A DNA stretch of 64,000 nt from Microcella putealis (lineage in GTDB: Bacteria > Actinomycetota > Actinomycetes > Actinomycetales > Microbacteriaceae): contig NZ_SGWW01000001.1 of assembly GCF_004216575.1 (NCBI RefSeq), positions 310,001-374,000 on the forward strand. Reading direction: 5' to 3'. A program made the translations under genes and the position numbers. Position 1 is the stretch's first letter. Every line of letters begins with the position of its first letter. Under the pieces are notes generated by a model that saw only the letters and a program-made list of their open reading frames with translations, was not told the origin of the DNA and did no database searches. Positions 17,883 through 27,269 of this stretch are shown in pieces.

Positions 17883-18629
17883 TTAACTCGGGCCGAGGAA
17901 GCGCGAGAGGAACGCCCGCGTGCGCTCTTCGCGCGGCCGCTGGAACACCTCGGCGGCCGGCCCCTCTTCGACGATCACTCCCCCGTCGAGAAACACGACC
18001 CGGTCGGCGACGTCGCGCGCGAACGCCATCTCGTGCGTCGCCATCACGATCGTCGTTCCCTCGGTCGAGAGGTCGCGCACGAGGTCGAGCACTTCGGCGA
18101 CGAGCTCGGGGTCGAGGGCCGAGGTGATCTCGTCGAGCAGCAGCAGTTCGGGGTTCGTCGCGATCGCGCGCACGATGGCGACGCGCTGCTGCTGACCGCC
18201 CGACAGCCGGTCGGGGTACTCGCGCGCCTTGTCGGCGAGCCCCACCCTGTCGAGCAGCTCGAGGGCGCGCGCCTCCGCAGCGGCGCGCGGCACCTTCAAC
18301 ACCTTGCGCGAGGCGAGCGTCACGTTGTCGATCACGCGGATGTGCGGAAACAGATTGAACTGCTGAAACACGGTGCCGATGCGGGCGCGGATGCGGTCGG
18401 CCGGCACCCGAGGATCGCTGATGTCGGTCTCGCGCAGCCAGATCTGCCCGTCGTCGATGCGCTCGAGCAGGGTGATGCACCGCAGGAGGGTCGACTTGCC
18501 GGAGCCGCTCGCCCCAATCAGCGCGACGACGTCGTGCTCGCCGACCGTGAGGTCGACGCCGCCGAGCACCTCGGTGTCGCCGAAGCGCTTGCGCACCCCG
18601 TCGAGGCGCAGCACGGGGCCCGCGGTCAT
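17883..18629 (-). CDS. polar amino acid ABC transporter, ATP-binding protein
   Basis: A 248-residue ABC ATPase of the GlnQ/HisP class. Walker A GASGSGKST is at 39-47, the signature is LSGGQQQR, and Walker B is LLLLDEITSALDP. The C-terminus has the usual FLSRF. It ends the three-gene operon of binding protein, permease and ATPase and overlaps the permease gene by 4 bases. It powers uptake of a polar amino acid; the specific one is not evident. Confidence 0.93.
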   Translation of the reverse strand: MTAGPVLRLDGVRKRFGDTEVLGGVDLTVGEHDVVALIGASGSGKSTLLRCITLLERIDDGQIWLRETDISDPRVPADRIRARIGTVFQQFNLFPHIRVIDNVTLASRKVLKVPRAAAEARALELLDRVGLADKAREYPDRLSGGQQQRVAIVRAIATNPELLLLDEITSALDPELVAEVLDLVRDLSTEGTTIVMATHEMAFARDVADRVVFLDGGVIVEEGPAAEVFQRPREERTRAFLSRFLGPS

Positions 18630-19486
18630 ACGAGCGTGCCGATCTGCTCGCGCGCGCGCAGCCGCGCGGTGTACCAGTCGGTGAGGCGGATCATCGGCAG
18701 CGCGAGCAGAACGAACAGCAAGCCGGCGAGCACGTACGGCGTGAAGTTGAAGTTGGCGGCCGTCTCGATCTGAGCGGCCCGCACCGCGTCGACGACGCCG
18801 AGCACCGAGATCAGCCCGACGTCTTTCTGCATGGCGACGAAGTCGTTCATGAGGGCCGGGGTGACCTTGCGCACCGCCTGGGGCAGCACGACGATGCGCA
18901 TGGTCTGGCCGTGGTTCAGCCCGAGCGACCGGGCCGCGAGGCGCTGCGAGGGGTGCACGGCCTCAATGCCGGCCCGGAACACCTCGCTGACGTACGCCGA
19001 GTAGGTCAGGATGAGCGCGATCGTGCCCCAGAACTGCGCCGAGTTGCGGGGGAACAGTTCGAGCCCCGGAAGGCCGAAGCCGACGAGGAACAGCACGATG
19101 ATCAGCGGGATGCCGCGGAACAGATCGGTGTAGGCGGCGGCGAGGGCGCGCAGCGGAAACCACACGGGGCCCCGCAGCGTGCGCACCGTTGCGATGAGCA
19201 CGCTCAGCACGAGCACACCGATGACGGCGAAGAACAGCACCTGCACGTTGACCCACAGGCCGGCGATCACCCGCGGCCAGGCCTCGATCGCCGTCTCGAT
19301 ATCGAAGAAGCTCTGTTGCACGCGCGACCAGCCGGGCGTGTTGATGACGGTCAGCCACACGACAACCGCGAACACAATCGTCGAGATCAGCGACACGAGC
19401 ACCGAGCGGGTGTTCTGCTGCCGGCGGTATGCGCGCCGGTCGAGCTCGACCGCGCTGACGGGCGGTCGACGGGATGCGGCGGGCAC
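18626..19486 (-). CDS. amino acid ABC transporter permease
   Basis: A 286-residue membrane protein of the HisMQ type. A basic N-terminus is followed by about five helices and the EAA loop near residues 175-200 (AARSLGLNHGQTMRIVVLPQA). The DLFRGIPLIIVLFLV segment is typical. The start GTG overlaps the stop of the binding-protein gene by one base (TAGTG), so translation is probably coupled. Only one permease gene is present, so the transporter would use a homodimer. Confidence 0.92.
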   Translation of the reverse strand: MPAASRRPPVSAVELDRRAYRRQQNTRSVLVSLISTIVFAVVVWLTVINTPGWSRVQQSFFDIETAIEAWPRVIAGLWVNVQVLFFAVIGVLVLSVLIATVRTLRGPVWFPLRALAAAYTDLFRGIPLIIVLFLVGFGLPGLELFPRNSAQFWGTIALILTYSAYVSEVFRAGIEAVHPSQRLAARSLGLNHGQTMRIVVLPQAVRKVTPALMNDFVAMQKDVGLISVLGVVDAVRAAQIETAANFNFTPYVLAGLLFVLLALPMIRLTDWYTARLRAREQIGTLV

Positions 19487-20331
19487 TACGGCAGGATAGG
19501 CGCGCCCGCGTCAGCGCCGAGCCACTCGTCGGCGATCTCGGCAAGGCGGCCGCTGTCACGCAGGCGGTCGACCGCGGCCGTTACCTCGTCGGTCAGCGGG
19601 CTGTCTTTGGCGAGCACGAGGCCCCACTCGTCGCTGATGCCGGCGTCGGCGGGCAACTGCCCGAGCAGCACTCCCCCGTCGAGCACCACGCCGGTGAGGA
19701 AGAACGCCGTCGGCAGGTCGACGACGATCGCATCGACCTGGCCGTTCTGCAGGGCGAGCACGGCGTCGTCGTTGGTGTTGAACGCCTGGGCACCGGCTGC
19801 CGGGGCGATCTGCTGCTCGATCGCGGTGAAGCTGGTCGTGCCGGTCGCGGCGCCGATCAGGAAGTCTTCGAGCTCGGCGAGGGATCCGGCCGAGGCGGCC
19901 GCCGACGACTCGAGGGTCACCACGGCCTGCGGCGTCGCGTAGTACGGGCTCGAGAAGTCGACGTTCTCGGCGCGCTCTTCGGTGATGGTGTACTGCTGCA
20001 GGTTGACGTCGAAGGTCTTGGGGCCGGGCTGAATGGCCGCCTCGAAGCTCGTGCGCACCCACTCGACGTCGTCGGCGGCGAAGCCCAGCTCCTCGGCGAC
20101 GGCGTAGGCGACGGCCGCCTCGAAGCCTTCGCCGCTCTCGGGGGTGTCATCGATGACGTAGGGGAAGTACGCCGGCTCTCCGGTGGCGATCGTGAGCTTT
20201 CCCTCGGTCACGTAACCGCTGGCGGCGTCATCAGCGGCGCCGTCCTCCGAGGCGGGCGACGCGCATCCGGCCATGAGCAGCGCGGATGCGGCGAGAACGG
20301 CAAGAGCAGAACGACGGATGCGCGGGGTCAC
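19486..20331 (-). CDS. amino acid ABC transporter substrate-binding lipoprotein
   Basis: A 281-residue periplasmic-type binding protein anchored as a lipoprotein. The signal peptide ends in the lipobox LLMAGC with Cys23. The mature part has the bilobed SBP_bac_3 fold with a conserved GYVTEGKLTIATGEPAYFPY start. GTG 20331 has a good Shine-Dalgarno (TGGAGG, 7 bases). It is the first gene of the operon. The ligand is probably a polar amino acid, but the binding residues do not identify which. Confidence 0.93.
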   Translation of the reverse strand: MTPRIRRSALAVLAASALLMAGCASPASEDGAADDAASGYVTEGKLTIATGEPAYFPYVIDDTPESGEGFEAAVAYAVAEELGFAADDVEWVRTSFEAAIQPGPKTFDVNLQQYTITEERAENVDFSSPYYATPQAVVTLESSAAASAGSLAELEDFLIGAATGTTSFTAIEQQIAPAAGAQAFNTNDDAVLALQNGQVDAIVVDLPTAFFLTGVVLDGGVLLGQLPADAGISDEWGLVLAKDSPLTDEVTAAVDRLRDSGRLAEIADEWLGADAGAPILP

Positions 20332-20449
20332 GATGGCCTCCAGGTGCGGTGAATGGGTGAACACATTGTGAACCGCCCGCCCCGCTTCGCGCCGCTCGCG
20401 GGTCGATTTGTTACGCCAGCGACCGCGACAAGGCCCGCAGCGGCGCGCG

Positions 20450-22255
20450 CTAGACGCCGCCGCCCCCTCCGCCACCCCCGCCGCCGCCGGAGGAACCGCC
20501 GCCCGACGAGCCGCCCGACGAGCTGGTGCCCGAGTAACTCGACGACATCGTCGACGACACCGAGCCGACTCCCGCCGCGAACGCCGCGGCCGAGAACGGG
20601 CGCGTGCCCCGGTACCAACTCGGTGAATCCCCCTCGGGGTAGAAGGTGCCGAGCTGCTCGGCCCACTCCTTCTCGTGACCGAACAACACAGCCCAGGGCA
20701 GCAGGCGTTCCGTCAGGCGCAGCCGCTGCGAGCGATCGGTGACGTCGACGGGTTCGCGCAGGGCCCCCTCGGGCGATTGCAGCACGCGCATGCGATCGGC
20801 CTCGGCCAATTGGATGTACTCGTCGAGGCCCTCGAGGTGGTCATGAATCTCGGCCCCCGCGACGGTGAGCGGCCGCCTACTCAAGACGCCCGTCGTCACG
20901 ATCGCCGCGACGACACACAGGGCGACCCCGATGAACGCCCAGCCGGGATCGCGGCCTTCTTCTGTCAGGTCGACCCAGAACACGAAGGAGGCGCCCGCCG
21001 CGGCGAAACCGCCGATCGACAGCAACACGGCGTGGCGCGCCGGCACCGTTCGGCGCCAGTGACGCTTCCGCTCAATGTCTCCGGACACCTCGCTCAGCCA
21101 CCGCGCCAGCGTCGTGTTGAGCGTCGTCGACTGAGCCGAGAGCATGTGCGTCGACCCGGGCTCGAGCGTCACGCCGAAGAAGAACTGCATGAGACGCAGC
21201 TCGTAGTCGCTCGCCCCGAGAATCGAGACGAGTTCGAGCCGCCAGCTCGAACGACCGCGGCCGGTGTCCTGTTCGACGATGCGGATGCGCCCCTGCACGG
21301 CAAGGTCGATGATCTCGCTCGCGATCGCGCGTTTGCGCCGGTGCAGCAAGAGCGCCGCCTCGACAAGATCCACCCCCTCAGGGGGGACGTACTCGGCCAC
21401 GATGACGGGCCGGCCGGGTGCGTCGCGGAAGCGGGTGACGCGCAGCCACAGGGCGCGCGCGACGACGACGAGGGCCGACAGGACGGCGGCCATGAGCATC
21501 CAGAAGAAGATGCTCGCCGTCGGCGAGCGGTCGTACAGGGTGAAGGTGCCCGGCGTGAAGCCGATCGCGACCGTGACATTTTCGTACGGCCCCAGGGCGC
21601 GCGTGGACGAGACGGTGACCACGTCGCCGTCGATCGCGATGTCGCAGCGCTCGGTCGAGCCGGCGACGCCCTGATAGCAGAAGGCACCGCCGGTCAGCGC
21701 GTCGGCGAGCCCCTCGCCCAGTTGCACCGTGCCCGTGACAGAGCCGAAGGGCTGGGCCCAGTCGGTGCCGTTGAGGTTCCAGTAGGACTCTTCGGCGTTC
21801 GTGCTCGTGAAGGCATCGACCGTGTCGCGCTGCGTGTAGGTGATCACGTACGTCTGCACGCCACGCACGAACTGGCCCTCGGGAACCGCGGACACCACGC
21901 TCGTCACCGAATCGCTCGACTCGACCTCGAACGGCCGCGGTGTGCCCGACTCATCGGTGACGCTGATCACCTCAAGGCCGGTGGGCCTGCCCTGGTAGCT
22001 CGCCGGCAGCGTGCGTCGAATGCCGCGGTTCTGGTCGAACTCGGGAAAGCGCGCCACGAGCGTCTCGACCGTGGTGAGGGTGGCGCGGCCCTCGGCGTCG
22101 CGATCGAGCGTGTACTCGACGTCAAACGAGTCGAAGGTGAAGTTGTCGACGTTCGCGTGGGCTGCCGGGGCGCTGCCGGGTGCCGCGCCCAGCGGGGCGG
22201 CCACGCCGATGAGCACTGCACCGACTGCGGCGACGAGTGCAACCATGGGGCGCAT
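20450..22255 (-). CDS. DUF2207 domain membrane protein
   Basis: A 601-residue membrane protein. A signal peptide (about 1-35) leads to an extracellular DUF2207 domain (about 38-265), then a transmembrane helix near 270-292, a cytosolic region, a helix pair near 430-480, and a Ser/Gly-rich tail ending in a long glycine run. This order matches the YciQ-like DUF2207 family, whose function is unknown. ATG 22255 is chosen because TACCGT lies exactly 7 bases upstream and a signal peptide follows. The start codon overlaps that of the divergent M20 peptidase gene by 2 bases. Confidence 0.85.
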   Translation of the reverse strand: MRPMVALVAAVGAVLIGVAAPLGAAPGSAPAAHANVDNFTFDSFDVEYTLDRDAEGRATLTTVETLVARFPEFDQNRGIRRTLPASYQGRPTGLEVISVTDESGTPRPFEVESSDSVTSVVSAVPEGQFVRGVQTYVITYTQRDTVDAFTSTNAEESYWNLNGTDWAQPFGSVTGTVQLGEGLADALTGGAFCYQGVAGSTERCDIAIDGDVVTVSSTRALGPYENVTVAIGFTPGTFTLYDRSPTASIFFWMLMAAVLSALVVVARALWLRVTRFRDAPGRPVIVAEYVPPEGVDLVEAALLLHRRKRAIASEIIDLAVQGRIRIVEQDTGRGRSSWRLELVSILGASDYELRLMQFFFGVTLEPGSTHMLSAQSTTLNTTLARWLSEVSGDIERKRHWRRTVPARHAVLLSIGGFAAAGASFVFWVDLTEEGRDPGWAFIGVALCVVAAIVTTGVLSRRPLTVAGAEIHDHLEGLDEYIQLAEADRMRVLQSPEGALREPVDVTDRSQRLRLTERLLPWAVLFGHEKEWAEQLGTFYPEGDSPSWYRGTRPFSAAAFAAGVGSVSSTMSSSYSGTSSSGGSSGGGSSGGGGGGGGGGGV

Positions 22256-23717
22256 GACCTCGACGGTATCGGCATCGGGCGCGTTCGACGAGGGGTCGAA
22301 TGACGCAGTCGCGGCCCGGCACTCGGCGGCTGCCGGTGCGGCTGCAGCCCATATCGACGTGGACGCTCGCGCCGTCGAGCGCCTGGCCGCACTCGTGCGG
22401 ATCCCGACGATCTCGCGGCACCCCGACGGCCCGGGCCCGCGCCGCGACCCCGAACCATTCGAGCGCTTCATTGAGGCCCTGCCGACCCTGTATCCGCGCG
22501 TGCACGAGCAGCTCACCCGCGAGCGGGTGGGCGAGGCGGCCCTGCTGTACTGCTGGCCGGGAAGCGACCCCGACGGCGCAACCACCCCCACCGTGCTCAT
22601 GGCGCACTACGACGTGGTGCCCGCCACCGACGACGGCTGGACCCACCCACCGTTCGCCGCCGTCATCACCAACAGCGGACCGGACGGCGGCGACGACGCC
22701 GTCATGTGGGGTCGCGGCACGATCGACGACAAAGGATGCGCGGCCGCCATTTTCGAGGCGATCGACCGCCTGATCGCGGCCGGCTTCACCCCCCAGCGCG
22801 ACGTGCTCGTCAGCCTCGGCGACGACGAGGAGGTCACCGGCCGCGGCGCGCAGGCGGTCGTCGCGCTGCTGCGTTCGCGCGGCATTCGCCCGAGCCTCGT
22901 GCTCGACGAGGGTGGGGCGATCGTCTCGGGCGCCTTCCCGGGCGTCGACGAACCGTACGCCGTCGTCGGCGTCACCGAGAAGGGCATCACGACGCTGCGG
23001 CTCGTCGTCGAGCACCAGGGTGGGCACGCCGCGAGCCCCCCGCCGCTCGCCGCCACCGAGCGCCTCGCGCGGGCGTTGCTGCGCCTCAACCGTCGACCCG
23101 CGCGCGCCCGGCTCGACCCCACGACGCGCACAATGATCGCGACCCTCGGCGCGCGAGCCCGCCAGCCGCTGCGCAGCGTCTTCACCCGAGCGGGCCTCTT
23201 TGCCCCGCTGCTCGTGCGCGTCTTCCTGCGCACGAGCGCCGAGACCCGGGCGCTGGTGCGCACCACGCGGGCGGTCACCGAGCTGCGGGCCGGGCACGCC
23301 GCGAACGCGCTGCCCGAGCGGGCCGAAGCCACGATCAACATGCGCATCGCGCCGGGGACGAGCGTCGCCGAGGCGGTCGACGAGGTGCGCAGCGCCATCC
23401 GCGATGAGGCCGTTGAGATCGACGTGCTCGAACCGAGCGAACCCTCGCCCGTGTCACCCGCTTCCGGTGCCGGCTGGGACGCGATCGTTCAGGCGGTGCG
23501 TGACGTGCATCCGAATCTGCTGGTCACCCCGTACGTCATGATGCAGGCGAGCGACAGCCGCTTCTTCACCACGATCAGCGATCACGTCTACCGGTTCGCG
23601 CCGTTTCGGATGTCGGCGGCCGAGCGCGCTTGTCTGCACGCGAAAGACGAGCGCATTCGCCTCTCCGCGTACCTCGAGGGCGTGCGCGTCTACGAGGCGC
23701 TGGTCCGTCAGCGTTGA
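22254..23717 (+). CDS. M20/M25/M40 family metallopeptidase
   Basis: A 487-residue di-zinc peptidase or deacylase. Metal ligands are visible in order: His in LMAHYDVVP, Asp in WGRGTIDDKG, Glu-Glu in LGDDEEVTG, and a late His in FAPFRMSAAERACLHAKDE (given in part: ACLHAKDE). The dimerisation domain lies between about 210 and 330. It probably cuts small peptides or removes acyl groups from amino acids in the cytosol. ATG 22254 is the first sensible start after the divergent gene. The frame is open far upstream, but that DNA codes for the DUF2207 protein on the other strand. Confidence 0.88.
   Translation: MTSTVSASGAFDEGSNDAVAARHSAAAGAAAAHIDVDARAVERLAALVRIPTISRHPDGPGPRRDPEPFERFIEALPTLYPRVHEQLTRERVGEAALLYCWPGSDPDGATTPTVLMAHYDVVPATDDGWTHPPFAAVITNSGPDGGDDAVMWGRGTIDDKGCAAAIFEAIDRLIAAGFTPQRDVLVSLGDDEEVTGRGAQAVVALLRSRGIRPSLVLDEGGAIVSGAFPGVDEPYAVVGVTEKGITTLRLVVEHQGGHAASPPPLAATERLARALLRLNRRPARARLDPTTRTMIATLGARARQPLRSVFTRAGLFAPLLVRVFLRTSAETRALVRTTRAVTELRAGHAANALPERAEATINMRIAPGTSVAEAVDEVRSAIRDEAVEIDVLEPSEPSPVSPASGAGWDAIVQAVRDVHPNLLVTPYVMMQASDSRFFTTISDHVYRFAPFRMSAAERACLHAKDERIRLSAYLEGVRVYEALVRQR
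22263..22268 (-). promoter_or_regulatory. -10 element, leaderless start of DUF2207 gene
   Basis: TACCGT on the minus strand, exactly 7 bases before ATG 22255. It lies inside the first codons of the M20 peptidase gene. Confidence 0.5.
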
Positions 23718-23733
23718 CACGACGCGCGGCGGC

Positions 23734-24651
23734 TCACCAGCCGCGCTCGTCGATCCACGTCGTCCAGTGGCTCATGCCCCGCGGGTCGTCGGTGACGATC
23801 GCGTCCACGCCCGCGGCCCGTGCCTGCTGCCAGTAGGTGTCGGAGTTGAGCGTGTACACGATCACGGTGACGCCCGCCTGCTGCAACTGGGCGACGATGC
23901 GCGGTGACAGCTCGACCGAGCGCATGCTCGTGACCACGAGGGTGGCGTTGTAGGCCGCCACAAGCCCGAGGGGCGAGGCCGGCAGCACACGCATGGTGAG
24001 GGCACGCTGCAGCCCCGGCGCGAGGCGCTCGAGGGCCAGCATCGTGCGGGCTTCGAAGCTCGCGACGACGGTGCGGTCCCCCATGCCGAGTTCGTCGATG
24101 ACCGCGAGCACAGGCGCAATCTCGTCCGCCGTCCACGTGCCCTTGAATTCGACGAGCGCGGTGGTGTCGACACCGACGAACGCCGACAGCGCTTCTTCCG
24201 CGGTGGGCACCGGCGTGCCGCGCCACGCGTCGCCGAACCACGATCCGGCATCAAGCTGGCGCACCTCGTCGAGTGTCATCGCGGTGATCGGCCCCTCGCC
24301 GTCGGTCGTGCGGTCAACCGTGTCGTCGTGCATGAGCACCGCGTGCCCGTCGCGGGTGGGCTGCAGGTCGAATTCGACGATGTCAGCGCCGCCATTGATC
24401 GCTGCGCGAATGGCCGGAAGCGTATTCTCGGGCGCGGCCACCGGGTCACCGCGGTGGGCGGCGGTGAGCGGTACGCCGTTGTTGAGCGCCTGGGCGTACG
24501 CGGGGACGGCGGCGTAGGCCGTCGCGGCCGTGTAGTCGATGCCGAAGACCCCGACGAGGGCGACGGTCGCGGCGATGGCGCTCGAGACGCGGCGCGGGGA
24601 ATAGCGGTGACCCTGCCACAGTCGGCGCTCGGGCGATCGAGGTCGGAACAC
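23734..24651 (-). CDS. glycerophosphodiester phosphodiesterase
   Basis: A 305-residue GDPD-family enzyme that splits glycerophosphodiesters into glycerol-3-phosphate and an alcohol. The N-terminal hydrophobic stretch (about 22-48) is a signal anchor or signal peptide, so the enzyme acts outside the membrane. The active site is clear: His66-Arg67 in AHRGD, Glu75-Asn76, Glu93 and Asp95 in VEFDLQ, and His108 in LMHDD. GTG 24651 has a strong Shine-Dalgarno (GGGAGGT). It follows the CAP-domain gene on the same strand but is separated from it by a likely terminator. Confidence 0.92.
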   Translation of the reverse strand: MFRPRSPERRLWQGHRYSPRRVSSAIAATVALVGVFGIDYTAATAYAAVPAYAQALNNGVPLTAAHRGDPVAAPENTLPAIRAAINGGADIVEFDLQPTRDGHAVLMHDDTVDRTTDGEGPITAMTLDEVRQLDAGSWFGDAWRGTPVPTAEEALSAFVGVDTTALVEFKGTWTADEIAPVLAVIDELGMGDRTVVASFEARTMLALERLAPGLQRALTMRVLPASPLGLVAAYNATLVVTSMRSVELSPRIVAQLQQAGVTVIVYTLNSDTYWQQARAAGVDAIVTDDPRGMSHWTTWIDERGW

Positions 24652-24667
24652 GGGCCACCTCCCTCAT

Positions 24668-24710
24668 CTCGGGCCTTCGCGACGCTGCGAAGACCTCGAG
24701 ACTACCCGAG
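24668..24710 (-). terminator. two-level hairpin after CAP-domain gene
   Basis: An outer stem CTCGGG/CCCGAG (24668-24673 with 24705-24710) encloses an inner stem CTTCGC/GCGAAG (24675-24680 with 24687-24692). It overlaps the stop codon of the CAP gene and has no T-run, which is common for terminators in high-GC actinobacteria. Confidence 0.4.
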
Positions 24711-25676
24711 CCCGTTACCGTTTCGTGACCTGAATCGCTGTCGCACAGTGTTCGCGATGGCCCCTCTTCGGGGGACGCCGAGGGCGAGCGCGGCCGTGAG
24801 GGCGAGCAGCGCGGCGGCAACAATTGCGGCGACGGCGGCCACCGATCCGGCGAGATCGCGCGGCGTCAGGGCGACACCGTCGGCGGCCAAACGGATGCTC
24901 GCCGCGGCCGCATCGGAATCGCGCGTCTGCCCCGCGCCCGCACCCGCATCCTCATCGTCCGTGGGCTGCGGCGTGCGCCCGGTGGCCGCACGCCCCTCGT
25001 CATCCGCGGCGTCGTCGCCGCTCGGCTCGCGGCTCGGCGGCGGGGTGTCGGCGGAAGCGTCCTCAGCCGCGGAAGCGTCGTCGGCGGCGGGCGCGGGCAC
25101 CTCGGCCGCGGGCGCCGGTTCCGCGGGCGGCGGTGGCGGCGGCGGCGGGGGCGCGGGGGCGGGCGCCGGAGCAGGGGCGGGAGGGGGCGGCGGCGCGGGG
25201 GCCGGCACGCTTCCGCCGTATTTCGCAAACACCTGCACGCCCCAGGTCGACCCATTGGCCTGCACGAAGGCGATGCCGACGTCGGTGTAGTCGCCGAGCA
25301 TGTTGGCTTTGTGGCCGGCAGAGTTCCACCACGCGTCGTACATCGCGGCACCGCTCGCCTGGCCGCGTGCCACGTTCTCTCCGGCCCTCGTCCAGCCGGC
25401 CGGGATCTGCGTCGAGTAGTTCGGGTTGTGCGACATCACGCCCGAGGCGGCCATCTGGTTCGCCCAGTTCAGCGCCACCTGGTCGAGCGAGGGGTTGCGC
25501 GCCAGCGGCCCGAGCCCGGCGCCCGCACGCCCCTGGTTCATCAGCGAGTGGATCGTCCCCGACTCGCTCGCGTGCGCGGCGGGCGCGACGGCGGGGGCGA
25601 GAACGGGCACCACGACGAGCGCCGCCGCCATGACAACCCCCGCGAGCGACGCCCACACCCCCCGTGCGGCGACCAC
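24702..25676 (-). CDS. secreted CAP-domain (SCP/PR1-like) protein with C-terminal membrane helix
   Basis: A 324-residue surface protein. The signal peptide (about 1-36) is followed by a CAP domain (about 40-155) with SHNPNYS, AGENVARG and AWWNSAGHKANML segments, and the predicted His and Glu cavity residues are present. Then comes a long Pro/Ala repeat linker (about 160-215), an acidic region, and a membrane helix near 275-300 with a basic tail. It is probably exposed through the cell wall on the linker. I chose GTG 25676 because CATAAT lies 6 bases upstream; starting 13 codons earlier would weaken the signal peptide. Confidence 0.85.
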   Translation of the reverse strand: MVAARGVWASLAGVVMAAALVVVPVLAPAVAPAAHASESGTIHSLMNQGRAGAGLGPLARNPSLDQVALNWANQMAASGVMSHNPNYSTQIPAGWTRAGENVARGQASGAAMYDAWWNSAGHKANMLGDYTDVGIAFVQANGSTWGVQVFAKYGGSVPAPAPPPPPAPAPAPAPAPPPPPPPPPAEPAPAAEVPAPAADDASAAEDASADTPPPSREPSGDDAADDEGRAATGRTPQPTDDEDAGAGAGQTRDSDAAAASIRLAADGVALTPRDLAGSVAAVAAIVAAALLALTAALALGVPRRGAIANTVRQRFRSRNGNGLG

Positions 25677-25682
25677 GATGCA

Positions 25683-25688
25683 ATTATG
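25683..25688 (-). promoter_or_regulatory. -10 element, leaderless start of CAP-domain gene
   Basis: CATAAT on the minus strand, 6 bases before GTG 25676. It overlaps the stop codon region of the upstream SDR gene. Confidence 0.55.
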
Positions 25689-27186
25689 CGGATGCGCGCG
25701 CGTTTTCGCGAGCATCCTCGCGTTCTCGACGGGCGATCGCCTCCGCGCGGCGCGCCATGCCCGTCGCCATGCCGGGGAAGATCACCCCGTGGAAGGGGAT
25801 GATCGAGCCCCAGTACAGCCGGCCGCCGAGCCCCGACGGAAAGAAGATCGCGCGCTGCAGCAGGTGCGAACCACCGCCCTGACGCGGGCTCACCGTGAAC
25901 TCGAGCCACGCTCGGCCCGGCAGCTTCATTTCGGCCCGCAGGCGCAGAAACTCTCCGCGGTCGAGGCGCTCCACGCGCCAGAAGTCGAGCGCGTCGCCGG
26001 GCGCGAGCCGCTCGGGGTCGCGGCGCCCGCGCCGAAGGCCCACTCCCCCAACCAGCTTGTCGAGCCAGCCGCGCGCCGCCCACGCGACGGGCAGCGAGTA
26101 CCAACCGTTGTCGCCGCCGATGCCCTCGACGACGCGCCAGAGGTGCTCGGGGCTCGCCTCACAGTCGGCCTCGCGCCGGTCGACGTACACGGTTGCGCCA
26201 CTCCACTCGGGGTCGCTTGGCAGCGGGTCGGCCGGCGCGTCGGCGACGGCCCCGTTGCGCCAGCTCGTCTCGATCTCGCCCTCGCGCATCTTTGCCAGCG
26301 CGTAGCGCACGGCCTGGCGGTAGCCGGTCAAACCACCCTCGGGCGCCGGAATGTACTGCTCGATGTCGTGCTCGCTGCAGACCGCGTCGTACTGCAGGCT
26401 TGAGATGATCGGCACCGCAAGCGACCGCGGAATCGGCGTGACGAGGTTCACCCACTGGCTCGCGAGGTACGGGGTGAGCACCGGCAGGCTCGCGATCGGC
26501 CGCTGCTTGAGACCCGCCTCCACCGCGTAGCCGTTCATCATCTGGCCGTAGCGCAGCACGTCGGGCCCGCCGATGTCGAAGGCGCGGTTCACCTCGGGCG
26601 CGAGGCTCGCCGCCCCGATCAGGTAGTGCAGCACGTCGCGCACGGCGATGGGCTGGATGAAGTTGCGCACCCACTTGGGTGCCGGCATGTACGGCAGCAC
26701 CTCGGTGAGGTGGCGGATCATCTCGAAGCTGGCCGAGCCCGAGCCGATGACGACGCCGGCCTGTAGCGCGACCGTCGGCACGCCGCTGCCGAGCAGAATG
26801 TCGCCGACCTCCTTGCGGCTGCGCAGGTGCCGCGACAGCGGCCCGTCGGGGTGCAGCCCGCCCAGGTACACGATGCGCTTCACGCCGGCGTCGTGTGCCT
26901 CGCGGGCGACGGTGCGGGCGATGCGCTCTTCCGTCACCTCGAAGTCGGGCCCCGAGCTCATCGAGTGCACGAGGTAATACAGCACGTCGACGCCCTCAAG
27001 CGCGGCCCGCACGTCGCTGGCCCGCTGCAGGTCGCCGGCGGCGACCTCGACATCGGCCGACCACGGCACGTCGCGCAAGCGGTCGGGGTCGCGCACGAAC
27101 ACGCGCACCTCGTGTCCGGCCTCGACGAGACGGGGAACGAGTCGGCCGCCGATGTACCCGGTCGCGCCGGTAACGAGGATGCGCAT
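25684..27186 (-). CDS. SDR-family oxidoreductase with DUF2867 domain
   Basis: A 500-residue two-domain protein. Residues 1-300 form an atypical short-chain dehydrogenase/NAD(P)-binding domain with TGATGYIGG at the start and a VYLGG strand. Residues about 330-490 match DUF2867 (ending in FHGVIFPGMATGMA). Such proteins are annotated as NAD(P)H-binding or complex I-type epimerase relatives, and no reaction is established to my knowledge. ATG 27186 lies 6 bases after TAGCGT. It is divergent from mutY across an 83-base gap. Confidence 0.88.
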   Translation of the reverse strand: MRILVTGATGYIGGRLVPRLVEAGHEVRVFVRDPDRLRDVPWSADVEVAAGDLQRASDVRAALEGVDVLYYLVHSMSSGPDFEVTEERIARTVAREAHDAGVKRIVYLGGLHPDGPLSRHLRSRKEVGDILLGSGVPTVALQAGVVIGSGSASFEMIRHLTEVLPYMPAPKWVRNFIQPIAVRDVLHYLIGAASLAPEVNRAFDIGGPDVLRYGQMMNGYAVEAGLKQRPIASLPVLTPYLASQWVNLVTPIPRSLAVPIISSLQYDAVCSEHDIEQYIPAPEGGLTGYRQAVRYALAKMREGEIETSWRNGAVADAPADPLPSDPEWSGATVYVDRREADCEASPEHLWRVVEGIGGDNGWYSLPVAWAARGWLDKLVGGVGLRRGRRDPERLAPGDALDFWRVERLDRGEFLRLRAEMKLPGRAWLEFTVSPRQGGGSHLLQRAIFFPSGLGGRLYWGSIIPFHGVIFPGMATGMARRAEAIARREREDARENARASA

Positions 27187-27192
27187 GGGCGA

Positions 27193-27198
27193 ACGCTA
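27193..27198 (-). promoter_or_regulatory. -10 element, leaderless start of SDR gene
   Basis: TAGCGT on the minus strand, 6 bases before ATG 27186. Confidence 0.55.
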
Positions 27199-27257
27199 GG
27201 GAAGCATCCTGAACGCGCCCCGCGCATCCGTCGGTCAGATGGCCTCCATCACCCTTC

Positions 27258-27263
27258 TAGGCT
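27258..27263 (+). promoter_or_regulatory. -10 element, leaderless start of mutY
   Basis: TAGGCT, 6 bases before GTG 27270. Confidence 0.55.
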
Positions 27264-27269
27264 GATCGC

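Noticed and set aside
20675..22303. Long plus-strand frame (542 codons) opposite the DUF2207 gene
   Set aside because: The composition is low-complexity Arg/Asp/His, with no domain; the minus-strand gene has a signal peptide and a known domain.
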